In this document: positions 35,576 through 43,849 of the stretch, one piece after another
Layout of the letters: each line of letters opens with the position of its first letter
Numbering within the stretch: the stretch's first letter is position 1
Assembly (NCBI RefSeq): GCF_016446285.1
Contig: NZ_CP054140.1
Span: 1,593,501-1,657,500 of the forward strand
DNA from: Desulfobulbus oligotrophicus
Lineage (GTDB): Bacteria > Desulfobacterota > Desulfobulbia > Desulfobulbales > Desulfobulbaceae
Direction of reading: 5' to 3'
DNA length: 64,000 nucleotides
Notes under the pieces: generated by a model
What the model saw: only the letters and a program-made list of their open reading frames with translations
The model's database searches: none
Told to the model about the DNA's origin: nothing
Translations under genes and position numbers: made by a program

Positions 35576-35638
35576 AGGCCTTCTCCTTAAACACGTTTAT
35601 TGTTCAACATAAGCAGCAGATGGTAGAGGCCACTGCTT

Positions 35639-36013
35639 TTACAGCTGCACAAGGGCCAGGCGTACCGGTACTGTGCCTGCGTTCCAGCTGTTATGGCCTT
35701 TTCCGCGGATGTCAGTGGTCAGGATACAGGTCCCGGGATGCAGCGTGAACACGGTGCCGTCGCCGGCTTCATAGCCCATTTCTCCGGCAAGGCAGATGAC
35801 CCACTGCTTTCTGGGGCTGGGATGCCAGCCACCCTGCCAGCCCACCGGCAACTCGATCATTGCCAGTGATTGCACATCCATAGGATGGGAGACAAACATG
35901 GGCGGTGCCGGTGGCGCAAACTCGATTGCCGTCAGTTCCTGGGTAAAGTGAGGATCAACGCGGGAAACATCGTCCTCGTCAACAAACAGATGTAAAAAGG
36001 TCCAGTTGTGCAT
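35639..36013 (-). CDS. Small cupin-domain protein
   Basis: 124 residues, single cupin barrel: SLAMIELPVGWQGGWHPSP and KQWVICLAGEMGYEAGDGTVFTLHPG; H-x(n)-E residues could bind a metal. ATG 36013 has GAGGAG upstream; it starts 29 bases after the nitroreductase gene. No substrate can be inferred. Confidence 0.75.
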   Translation of the reverse strand: MHNWTFLHLFVDEDDVSRVDPHFTQELTAIEFAPPAPPMFVSHPMDVQSLAMIELPVGWQGGWHPSPRKQWVICLAGEMGYEAGDGTVFTLHPGTCILTTDIRGKGHNSWNAGTVPVRLALVQL

Positions 36014-36041
36014 GATCACTCCTCTTTGAGGTTCTATTGTA

Positions 36042-36620
36042 TCAGGCAATCAGCTTGACCCTGTTTTCTTTGCGGGGTTTGCCGGCAGGCACAGTACCGT
36101 CCGGATAACCCAGGGTCACAAAAGCCTTGGCCTCAAAATTTTCATCAATACCCCATTCTTTTTGCAGCCTTTGCCCAGGCTCACCGGCAAAGGTGGCTTC
36201 AGCGCGCATGACCATGCAGGAGCCAATGTTCAGCGAGTATGCCGCCAGCATCATGTTTTCGGCCATCATGCAGCAGTCAGCCACAGAGTAGATAAAATCT
36301 TTCGGGCCGAAAAAAATCAGCACTGTGGGCGCCCCATAAAACCCGCTGGCAATCTGCGGATCATCTATAATACTCGGCTGCTCTTTGGATACATGCCTGC
36401 CGGGTTTTGGTGTGCCGAAAGCCTGTTTGTTAATTTTGCCAAGCTCATCATTTATGGCCGCATTCTGACAGGCAACGACCAGACAGGATTGCCTGCCGCC
36501 CGCATTGGGCGCATAGAGTCCTGCTTCCAGAATCGTGTTGAGTTCGTCTTTGCTAATCTGATCGGGACGATACCTGCGGATAGCGCGACGTCCCAGAATG
36601 GTTCTCATAGTCTCGTTCAT
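36042..36620 (-). CDS. Nitroreductase-family FMN protein
   Basis: 192 residues. RRAIRRYRPDQISKDEL opens the fold, followed by LYAPNAGGRQSCLVVAC and LAAYSLNIGSCMVMRAEATFAGEPG. Binds FMN and reduces nitro compounds or enoates with NAD(P)H; some act on peptides in RiPP pathways. It is 27 bases from the broken SPASM gene. The stop TAA overlaps nothing; the cupin follows. Confidence 0.85.
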   Translation of the reverse strand: MNETMRTILGRRAIRRYRPDQISKDELNTILEAGLYAPNAGGRQSCLVVACQNAAINDELGKINKQAFGTPKPGRHVSKEQPSIIDDPQIASGFYGAPTVLIFFGPKDFIYSVADCCMMAENMMLAAYSLNIGSCMVMRAEATFAGEPGQRLQKEWGIDENFEAKAFVTLGYPDGTVPAGKPRKENRVKLIA

Positions 36621-36647
36621 GGTCTTTCCTTATTTTTATCTAATTGG

Positions 36648-37530
36648 TTAAACTGTGATACTTTTCCAGCATTGCGGATCAGCACTGTAGTGGCTGCCGG
36701 TGTAGCCGTAGGCCACGGCCGGACATCCCCTGCAAAAACGCATGAGTTCGCACTGTGCACATTTTTCAAACCTGGCATAATTACGGTAGGCATCCATACG
36801 GTTTCCCAGGAAAATTTCCGTCAGTTTGTTGTTGAAGACGTTGCCGACAGCGCTTTCCATGCGACGGCAGGCGTACACCGTGCCGTCCGGTAAGATGGTC
36901 AGATGGGAGATGCCGCAGTTGCAGCCGTCGTAAATGGTGGCAGCGTCCAGACCTTCCGGAATTTGGAATAAACCCTTTTCATACAGAAACAGGGTCCACA
37001 GGTGATCCTTGAGATTGAATACTGTGCCGGAGTCCTTGTGCTTTTGAAATTTTCCCCAGCAAACCTCCAGCAGAGCACGATAATCTTTCGGGGTGATATG
37101 AGTGCTTTTATCAGGACTTGTCGGACTTGTCGGGCAATACCGGGTAAAGGCGAAAACATCGGCACGGTGTTTAACAACAAGATCAATGATCTCCGGAAGT
37201 TCACTGCTGTTCAGGCCGGAAACGGTTGTCATCACAACGCTTCTGATACCAGCCGTGCGGAGGCAGGCTATTTTTTCCAGGGTGGTTGCAAAAGAGCCGG
37301 GTTTCCTGATGGTGTCGTGGGTCTGCTCCAAGCCGTCAATGGAGAGCTGGTAACGCTCACAGCCGAAAGAGCGCAGTCTGTGACAGACAGCTTTCCAGCG
37401 TTTTTTCCATGGCCTCCCACGGCATGGTCCGGATGGGAATATGGTTATCTTTGGCAAAGATATAACAGTGCGCACAGCGCTGGTCGCAATTGTCTGTAAT
37501 ATGCCACTGAAAAGAAAAATATCTGTCCAT
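36648..37530 (-). pseudogene. Radical SAM/SPASM peptide maturase, internally deleted
   Basis: From ATG 37530 the frame reads HITDNCDQRCAHCYIFAKDN, with the cluster motif C15, C19, C22, and then ends at LESCLSQTALFRL. The remainder continues in another frame: VCHRLRSFGCERYQLSIDG, GIRSVVMTTVSGL, then the SPASM domain (CNCGISHLTILPDGTVYACRR, KCAQCELMRFCRGCP). Intact relatives carry about 50 residues (with a GGDP motif) between these parts; here they are missing and the frame shifts at about 37395. The enzyme should be inactive. It lies next to a Cys-rich small peptide gene and probably matured it. Confidence 0.75.
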
Positions 37531-37612
37531 CTGGAGTTACCTCAATACATCAGGAGAATGCGCTGCCCCGGTTGCAGAAGACAGGGCCGGGGCAACGCAT
37601 CTTCCCACTTGC

Positions 37613-37807
37613 CTACTTGTCGTCACCGGCTCCGCAGGAGGCGGTTGTAGACGCTTTTGGCTTGTCATCACCCGCGCCGCAGGAAGAACCGCAGGACGCT
37701 CCGATAGCCATACAGGCTGTTTTGCTGTTCAGATAGCCCTGGGCACTCTTGGGAGAAGAAAAGCCGCCTTTGTTGTTCCATACGTTCAGTTGTGCAAGTT
37801 TGTTCAT
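37613..37807 (-). CDS. ACGX-like Cys-rich RiPP precursor peptide
   Basis: 64 residues: a leader-like part (LAQLNVWNNKGGFSSPKSAQ) and a core with Cys32, Cys39, Cys43 and Cys58, ending in a duplicated SCGAGDDK (residues 42-49 and 57-64). Cys-Gly repeats next to a SPASM radical SAM gene are the mark of ACGX-type modified peptides. The frame and start are intact although its maturase at 36648 is broken. Product unknown. Confidence 0.65.
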   Translation of the reverse strand: MNKLAQLNVWNNKGGFSSPKSAQGYLNSKTACMAIGASCGSSCGAGDDKPKASTTASCGAGDDK

Positions 37808-37918
37808 GTGATTACCTCACTGATTCAGGGTTTATGGATATGCCGCCGCAACAGGAGCGGCCGGCCTGGTTGGGTGATTAAGGTAGTTGCCGCCTCTTTT
37901 TTCGTAGTTGTTTTCTGT

Positions 37919-38794
37919 TTACAGACCGTGCACCTGGCTTCGATAGTTGCGCAGCCAGGCCTCTCCACGGTCTATAAGCTGCTGCAGCTCGCTGGTCATG
38001 CGGTCGAGGTCTTCTGGAAGGTTGCCGCGGATAGGCGAGGGCATGGTCACATGTTCCGCCTTGAAGACGGTCGGTACGGTGATACAGCGCAGAAATTCCT
38101 GCATCTCCTCAAAGCGCTCCACTTCGGTGGCTTCTGCAAACTTGCCTGCCCAGACATCCTGCATCAGCGGCGTATCCGGGAAGAGCGTCAGTTGTGAGGC
38201 GTAAATCATCGTCGGCCGGATGATGTTGCTCACACGAGCCGTCTCACGGGCATGACTCGGTCCGTATCCCCGGCCTCCCAGTCCACCGAGAAAGTTGCCG
38301 ACAAAGTCCATGCCTGCTTCGCCCAGCTTGGACATCTGCTCAATGATCACATCAGAGGTGTAGCCCTTGTTCATGCGCTTGAGCAGAAAATCATCACCGG
38401 TTTCTATGCCAAAGTAAAAGCCGCCGTAACCCATCTTGGCCAGCTCACGGAGTTCTTCCACGCTCTTGTTTGCAAGATTGTCCACCCGGGCATAGCCACC
38501 GATGGTTTTGACCCAGGGCAGATGTTCGTGAATGAGATCGGCAATCTCATGCAGCCTCTTGGACGACAGAATGAACGGATCGGCTCCCTGGAGAAAAATA
38601 CGGTTGTATCTGGCTCCATGTATTGCCAGTTCCCTGATGTCGGACACTATCTCTTCCATGGGCGAGGCCTTGAAGGGGGCATCTTTGTAAAAGGTACAGA
38701 AGACACAGGCGTCATGACTGCAGCCGCTGGTCACCTGAAGATACGCATCATCAGCCTCGTAGGGCGGACGGTTGATATCACTTGAAAAATGCAT
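37919..38794 (-). CDS. Radical SAM protein, HemN/Elp3-like group
   Basis: 291 residues. Cluster motif SGCSHDACVFCTFYK (C-x4-C-x2-C) near residue 25, then RIFLQGADPFILSS and GYGGFYFGIETGDDFLLKRMNKG, NFLGGLGG. This spacing occurs in a COG1032-like subgroup whose substrates are unknown. ATG 38794 is chosen for AAGGAG upstream; an ATG 45 bases earlier is less likely. About 110 bases from the peptide gene; whether it belongs to the peptide system is uncertain. Confidence 0.78.
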   Translation of the reverse strand: MHFSSDINRPPYEADDAYLQVTSGCSHDACVFCTFYKDAPFKASPMEEIVSDIRELAIHGARYNRIFLQGADPFILSSKRLHEIADLIHEHLPWVKTIGGYARVDNLANKSVEELRELAKMGYGGFYFGIETGDDFLLKRMNKGYTSDVIIEQMSKLGEAGMDFVGNFLGGLGGRGYGPSHARETARVSNIIRPTMIYASQLTLFPDTPLMQDVWAGKFAEATEVERFEEMQEFLRCITVPTVFKAEHVTMPSPIRGNLPEDLDRMTSELQQLIDRGEAWLRNYRSQVHGL

Positions 38795-39087
38795 CTCTTG
38801 ACTCCTTATCTTTCTCCGGATCGGATAAATATTTGCCATGGTGGAAAACGTGGGGCCATCTTCCTGCCTCTGTACACTAATGCATTGCCAAGGCTTTGAA
38901 AGTACGCACTTTTTTATCCGGTTAGTTACCTTTGGGTTAGAATTGTGTGAATCCAGCAGGTTGGCGAGGAAAACTTTTTTTGGACAAAATCAGCGGATTG
39001 AAGGCGGTATCCCGGTGTGGTATATTGTACGGGACGTGCGGCATCCATTGCTGTATGCAGCATCACCTCACAAGCTTTGGGGGAGTA

Positions 39088-39429
39088 ATGATTGTAAAAA
39101 AAGACTTACCGGCCTGTCCTGTGGCGACAACGGTTGGACTGATCGGCAACAAGTGGAAACTGCTCATCCTGCGGGATGTGCTTGGCGGCGCAAAACGCTT
39201 TGGCGAACTACATAAAAGCCTGGAAGGCATCAGCCAGAAAGTGCTGACAGATAACCTGCGCTCCATGGAAGAAGACGGCCTGCTGACGCGCACGGTATTC
39301 CCGGAAGTACCGCCCCGCGTGGAATACAGCCTGAGCCGGCTTGGCGACAGCATGCGGCCGATTATCAAAAATATGGAAGAGTGGGGATTGAAGTATAAGG
39401 AATTGGCCGCAAAGGCGACGCAGGAGTAA
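39088..39429 (+). CDS. HxlR-family winged-helix transcriptional regulator
   Basis: 113 residues. CPVATTVGLIGNKWKLLILRDVL, FGELHKSLEGISQKVLTDNLRSMEEDGLL and PPRVEYSLSRLG are the HxlR fold. GGGGAG precedes ATG 39088. It diverges from the radical SAM gene and the nitroreductase cluster, the usual place for a repressor of such genes; the Cys near the start could sense redox state. Confidence 0.88.
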   Translation: MIVKKDLPACPVATTVGLIGNKWKLLILRDVLGGAKRFGELHKSLEGISQKVLTDNLRSMEEDGLLTRTVFPEVPPRVEYSLSRLGDSMRPIIKNMEEWGLKYKELAAKATQE

Positions 39430-39431
39430 AA

Positions 39432-39460
39432 GGCGGGCAGGGCATCTGTCCCGCCTATCT
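39432..39460 (+). terminator. Terminator after the HxlR gene
   Basis: GGCGGG/CCCGCC, 6-bp stem with 12-base loop, followed by TATCTTCATTT. Confidence 0.55.
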
Positions 39461-39471
39461 TCATTTCCCGC

Positions 39472-39645
39472 TCAATCAAGAGTGCGGCGGAAGAACCGGG
39501 CGGACAAAAGCATGACCACAATGCCGAACAGGGCCACGGGCCAGATTGAAGGCCAAAGGTCGGCCCAGTCACTGCCTTTGAGGAAAACGCCCCGCACGGA
39601 GCGGTTAAAACAGGTCAGAAACAATACACTCCCAAGGCCCGGCTA
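39472..39645 (-). pseudogene. C-terminal remnant of an ABC-2 type permease
   Basis: A frame ending at TGA 39472 reads SVRGVFLKGSDWADLWPS and ends ARFFRRTLD, the usual last ~50 residues of an ABC-2 multidrug permease. Nothing upstream continues the gene; it is cut where the P1 peptidase gene begins. A deletion scar. Confidence 0.7.
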
Positions 39646-39652
39646 TCTCTTT

Positions 39653-40636
39653 TTATTTTGTGGTCGTACCCCTGTTCTCGAAATTCGCCCAGCATTTAAG
39701 CCCGAAGAGCGGGGCGGCATTCTTTACAGCAGAGACAATGGCTTTCTCCACTACTCTTGCCGCCAGCAGACCAAGCGTGCTCAGATCCGCATCAACCTGT
39801 CCAGTCGCCATGGTGAAGACAGTGTCTCCATCGAACATGGAATGTGCGGGTCGCATCGTTCTCGCATAGCCGTCATGGGACATGGACGCCAGTTTGGTTG
39901 CCTGTGATTTGGTCAGCACGGCGTTTGTGACGACAACCCCGATTGTTGTGTTCCCGGCAAAGAGGTCTCTTTTTGAGGCATAAGACCGGATCATCACTGT
40001 TTCTGTGTCGGCGGGTCCATTCAGATCCTCGTTCAGCAGGCCGGCCAGCCGCTCGCCTGTTTCCGGATCAATCACATCTCCAAGACAGTTGACCGCCACA
40101 AGCGCTCCGATCTTCAATGTATCCACCTGCATGGCATAACACCCAAGCCCGCTCTTCATGGCCCTTTTCATGCCCAGTATCTTCCCCACTGTTGCACCTG
40201 TACCGGCACCAATACTGCCATTCGCACAGGTCCGGTCTGCAGCGTTCCGACACGCCTGATACCCCATCTCCCTGTCCGGCCTTACTCTATGATCGCCCAC
40301 TGCCAGGTCGAACAAGGCTGCTCCGCATACAATCGGGACTCTGGTGACCTGCACGTCAAAACCGATGTCTCTTTCTTCCAGGTACTGCATCACACCAGAG
40401 GCCGCATCAAGACCGAACGCACTGCCTCCTGTCAGGAGGATTGCATGTACCTTCTCCACCAGGTTGACGGGATGCAGCAGGTCGCTTTCCCGGGTCGCCG
40501 GAGCACCGCCCCTGACGTCGATCCCAGCGGTTACGCCTTTTTCAGAGATGAGCACAGTGCACCCTGTGCCGGCATCCAGATTGTGGGCATGACCTGTTTG
40601 TATATCTTCTATTTCGGAAAAATCTATTTCCTGCAT
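39653..40636 (-). CDS. P1-family (DmpA-like) peptidase
   Basis: 327 residues. Family blocks: GCTVLISEKGVTAGIDVRGG, LLTGGSAFGLDAASGVMQYLEE, ANGSIGAGTGATVG, and the autocleavage region FAGNTTIGVVVTNAVL where a Ser/Thr nucleophile sits. Enzymes of this group release N-terminal residues from peptides after self-processing. GGGAGAG precedes ATG 40636; earlier in-frame codons belong to a neighbouring remnant. Confidence 0.85.
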   Translation of the reverse strand: MQEIDFSEIEDIQTGHAHNLDAGTGCTVLISEKGVTAGIDVRGGAPATRESDLLHPVNLVEKVHAILLTGGSAFGLDAASGVMQYLEERDIGFDVQVTRVPIVCGAALFDLAVGDHRVRPDREMGYQACRNAADRTCANGSIGAGTGATVGKILGMKRAMKSGLGCYAMQVDTLKIGALVAVNCLGDVIDPETGERLAGLLNEDLNGPADTETVMIRSYASKRDLFAGNTTIGVVVTNAVLTKSQATKLASMSHDGYARTMRPAHSMFDGDTVFTMATGQVDADLSTLGLLAARVVEKAIVSAVKNAAPLFGLKCWANFENRGTTTK

Positions 40637-40745
40637 ATTGATTCTCTCCCTGTCTCTGACATACATGCAATGCGCTTCATGCCGAATGCCCGAAATCAGC
40701 CGCTGCCATAAACGGCCGGTTGCGTTGAACTGTTCGGCACACAGC

Positions 40746-40968
40746 TCATTTCTTGCATTCCGGCACTGGAGCCGTCCACACAACAAATTGTTCGAGCGGT
40801 TCCAGCTTGTACGGTAGCGCCTCAATATCAAACGGCAATGATTTTTCCGAGACTGCGGCCAGAGTTTCATCCATGAGGCCATGTTTTTCGCAAAAGAAAG
40901 AAACCAGTTTAAGGTATCTGCGTAAAAGTAGAATTGATGGACGCCTGTTTTTTTCTTCCAGCCTGAAG
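40746..40968 (-). pseudogene. C-terminal remnant of an unknown gene
   Basis: A frame without a proper start, ending at TGA 40746, reads CEKHGLMDETLAAVSEKS and PFDIEALPYKLEPLEQ. Its codons look coding but I cannot assign a family. It is cut upstream where the IS3-like sequence begins. Confidence 0.45.
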
Positions 40969-41026
40969 TGGTTTAATTCAAACGGACACCCTGCTAAGAG
41001 TGAGTCAACCGAAAGTGAGGTGTTCG

Positions 41027-41164
41027 ATGAGTGAGAAAAGAAACAGGCAGCGATTTACCAAAGAATTCAAAGAGGACGCCGTCCGACTGGTTTTGGAGCA
41101 GGGCTACAGAGGTTGGTCACGGAAGATTGGACAAGCCGTTCAGTGGAAAATCTGCTATCCGTAA
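41027..41164 (+). mobile_element. IS3-type orfA remnant
   Basis: ATG 41027 opens RFTKEFKEDAVRLVLEQGYR, the N-terminal HTH of IS3-family OrfA, then diverges and stops after 45 codons. The AACGGACACC upstream (40981) resembles the ends of such IS elements. No orfB follows. Confidence 0.65.
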
Positions 41165-41196
41165 CGCCCTGAGATGGGTAGAACAAGGAGCAGAAC

Positions 41197-41271
41197 ATGG
41201 CAAAAGGAACGAGACGGAACCATTCAGCGGCCTTCAAAGCGAAGGTGGCCCTGGAAGCGGTAGCTCACCGA
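41197..41271 (+). mobile_element. Second IS OrfA remnant
   Basis: ATG 41197 gives KGTRRNHSAAFKAKVALEAV, the start of another IS3-group OrfA, then ends in unrelated sequence. It is 33 bases after the first remnant, so two different IS elements were nested or deleted here. Confidence 0.6.
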
Positions 41272-41298
41272 GAGTGCCGCCGGCGGTACTCTCTTTTT
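41272..41298 (+). terminator. Strong hairpin terminator
   Basis: GAGTGCCGCCGGCGGTACTC is a 20-base near-perfect palindrome followed by TCTTTTT. It isolates the IS remnants from the next gene. Confidence 0.65.
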
Positions 41299-41371
41299 CC
41301 TGGAAAAATTGGCTGTTCCCCGGTACATCTGACAAAAATTGACTCGTTTTACGGCAACGGTAAACAATCTT

Positions 41372-42883
41372 ATGATCGATTTCCGCCCCACGCGAGGACC
41401 TGTCATGCTCCACTGCTGCATCTTTCTCTGCGGCGCGGCCCTGATGGTCATCGAACTGACCGGCTCCCGCATCCTTGCCCCCTTCCTCGGCACCTCCCTG
41501 GTCGTGTGGACCAGTCTGATCGGCATCATCCTCGCCAGCCTCAGCCTCGGCGCCTGGTGGGGAGGCTCCCTGGCCGACCGATTTCCGCATCCCCGGCGGC
41601 TCGGTCGGATCGTCCTCCTTTCCGCCTGGGCCACCGCTGCCATCGGCCTGTCCAAGACCTGGGTGCTTGAATTTCTCCAGGGCGCGGGCAGCCTGCACAC
41701 CGTCGCCATCATCGCCACCGTGGCCCTGTTTGCACCGGCGGCAATTCTGCTCGGCATGGTGCCGCCCTTTGCCGTCCGCCTCTGCCTGGAGGATCGAGAA
41801 CATGGCGGCCGGACGGCGGGCAGCCTCTATGCGATCTCCACCGTCGGCTCCATTGTCGGCACCTTTCTCGCCGGTTTTGTCCTCATCGCCTGGGTGGGCA
41901 GCACCGCCATTCTCTTCATCACCGCTGCCTCCCTGGCCCTCGCCTCCTGGCTGGCCGATCCCGCGACCAAGGCCCTGAAGGGTGCGTCCATACTCCTTTT
42001 CGGTCTGGCCCTGTTCTTCTGCTGTCAGCAGGACCAATGGCAGGAACAGTATGGATTTCTCGACCGGGACACTCCGTACAACCGGGTGCTGGTCTATACC
42101 GGCAAGGAGGCAGGCAGCGACCGCCTCACCCGGGAGATGGTCACCGGGCCCCAGGGTCGGCAATCCGCCATGTACCTGGATGACCCCATTGCGTTAGCCC
42201 TGCCCTATACCCGGTTTTATCGCCTGGTCGAACATTACCGGCCCGACGCGCGCCGCATGCTGGTGCTCGGCGGGGGCGGCTACTCCTTTCCCAAATATGC
42301 CCTGGCTCACTATCCCGAGATGCACGTCGATGTGGTCGAACTCGACCCCGGCATCACACAACTCGCCCGCAGCCATTTCGGCCTGACCGACCACCCGCGC
42401 CTCGCCATTTTCGAGGAGGATGCCCGCACCTTTCTCAAAAAGGTTGCCACCCGTTACGACATCATCCTCTGCGACGTGTTCAACTCGCACTACTCCATCC
42501 CCTTTCACCTGGTCACGGTCGAGGCGGTGCAGCTGATGTGCGCCGCCCTCAACCCGGACGGCGTGATCCTGGTCAATCTTCTGGCCTCGCCCGAGGGTAC
42601 GGCGAGCCGCTTTTACCAGGCCCTGCACGCGACCTTCCAAACCCGGTTTGCCTCGGTTGAGGCTTATGCGGTGGCCGATCCCGTTGACCGTCACCTGTGG
42701 CAGAATATAATGCTGGCCGCCGGTAGCAAGCCGCCAACCGGCCTGCCCGAAGATCCGGACCTGCAGCACATGCTGGCCCATGCGCTGCCCGTACCCGGCG
42801 GCACCATTGCTCCCTTCACCGACGAATACGCCCCGGTGGATCGCTACATCGGCGAGCTGAGCCTGCGACCCGCGCTCCACTGA
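41372..42883 (+). CDS. Fused MFS-like membrane domain / spermidine-synthase-like protein
   Basis: About 503 residues. N-terminal half has 7-8 helices (IFLCGAALMVIELTGSRILAP, SLIGIILASLSLGAWWGG); the C-terminal half is a class I methyltransferase/aminopropyltransferase fold (MLVLGGGGYSFPKYAL, VDVVELDPGITQLA, YDIILCDVFNSHYSIP). Catalytic Asp of true spermidine synthases is not obvious, so the substrate is open. The start is uncertain: ATG 41372 or ATG 41405 (with GAGG upstream). The codon use is more GC-rich than that of the neighbours, suggesting separate origin. Confidence 0.8.
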   Translation: MIDFRPTRGPVMLHCCIFLCGAALMVIELTGSRILAPFLGTSLVVWTSLIGIILASLSLGAWWGGSLADRFPHPRRLGRIVLLSAWATAAIGLSKTWVLEFLQGAGSLHTVAIIATVALFAPAAILLGMVPPFAVRLCLEDREHGGRTAGSLYAISTVGSIVGTFLAGFVLIAWVGSTAILFITAASLALASWLADPATKALKGASILLFGLALFFCCQQDQWQEQYGFLDRDTPYNRVLVYTGKEAGSDRLTREMVTGPQGRQSAMYLDDPIALALPYTRFYRLVEHYRPDARRMLVLGGGGYSFPKYALAHYPEMHVDVVELDPGITQLARSHFGLTDHPRLAIFEEDARTFLKKVATRYDIILCDVFNSHYSIPFHLVTVEAVQLMCAALNPDGVILVNLLASPEGTASRFYQALHATFQTRFASVEAYAVADPVDRHLWQNIMLAAGSKPPTGLPEDPDLQHMLAHALPVPGGTIAPFTDEYAPVDRYIGELSLRPALH

Positions 42884-43258
42884 CGCCAAAATCCGCTGCC
42901 CGGGGTCCGTCCTCCACCGCGCCCCATCACGGACCCATTTTTTCGCGCACGTGCCGAACCTGGCCATCTCCTCCAGATAGGCATCCTTGCGGTCGAGATA
43001 AAAGGCCGGGGTCCGGGCGAAGTTCTTGCCCACCAGGCCATCAATGAAAAACTTGCTGATTTCCTTGTGCCGTTTAAGGACCAACCGGGAGCGGTAGAAG
43101 ATCAGCCACTCCTCCAGCGACATCGCGCCAACGGCGACGTTGAACAGCACTGCCAGGGGAATGGAGAGGATCGAACGGAAGAAGTTGCCGATGACCGCGC
43201 TTTTCGGCAAGCCGCGGACAATATTATGGGCCGAGATATAGATGCGATTGCCAAGCAT
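42884..43258 (-). pseudogene. Remnant of a gene facing the SpeE-like gene
   Basis: ATG 43258 opens LGNRIYISAHNIVRGLPKSA, GNFFRSILSIPLAVLFN (a helix) and AFYLDRKDAYLEEMARFG. The coding look stops near 42890, where the frame runs antisense through the SpeE-like gene. It looks like the 5' part or an inner part of a membrane protein gene cut by the rearrangement. Family not recognised. Confidence 0.45.
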
Positions 43259-43300
43259 TCACCTCTTGTCTGACAATTTCAATGTCGTCAATTCGTCGGT

Positions 43301-43717
43301 TCAGACATTGGCCGGTGAGACGTTCAATTCGATCTCAGCCATATGCAGCCGGCGAAGAACATCCCGATCCCGTTTGGAGCTGTTGCAGGATTTGCATGCC
43401 CACACCAGATTGTCCGAACTGTTCCATCCACCTCTGCTTTTCGGAAGCAGATGGTCCATGTGGAGATCATCAATAGCTCCGCAGTAACAGCAGGACATCG
43501 GATAATCGTACTTCACTCTTTCATCATCAAAGAGTGAGCACCTGCTCATGGCTCCGGAAGTCAGACCTTTGTTGAGTTTGGCGCGAATCATGTAGGTGAT
43601 TCTGTTGTATTTCTTTGCGCCGCTTTGTATGGCGGAGTGTGCGCAGGCGAGGTTTGCATATGACCAGGCAATGTGCTCCCTGACTGTTTTTTCTTCTGTC
43701 CTGTTCATGAAGTGCAT
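43301..43717 (-). CDS. HNH endonuclease, small
   Basis: 138 residues. HNH with two zinc CxxC pairs: CCYCGAIDDLHMDHLLPKSRGG, then NLVWACKSCNSSKRDRD. It stands 132 bases after hsdR of the second RM locus, same strand. Starts at 43717 or at an ATG three codons later. Confidence 0.82.
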   Translation of the reverse strand: MHFMNRTEEKTVREHIAWSYANLACAHSAIQSGAKKYNRITYMIRAKLNKGLTSGAMSRCSLFDDERVKYDYPMSCCYCGAIDDLHMDHLLPKSRGGWNSSDNLVWACKSCNSSKRDRDVLRRLHMAEIELNVSPANV

Positions 43718-43849
43718 TAAATGCAGAGATTGCAGAGCATGACAATGAGCTGAAAAATATCAGCCGGCATTAGATAAGTTGTTCTCTGTGATACAAATGT
43801 AGCCGAAATTCCAGGCTTTTTTTTAGGGGTCTTGAAAGCAACACCAACG

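Noticed and set aside
42194-42883. Minus-strand frame continuing through the SpeE-like gene
   Set aside because: The plus strand carries clear methyltransferase-fold motifs here, so only the part above 42884 was kept as a remnant.
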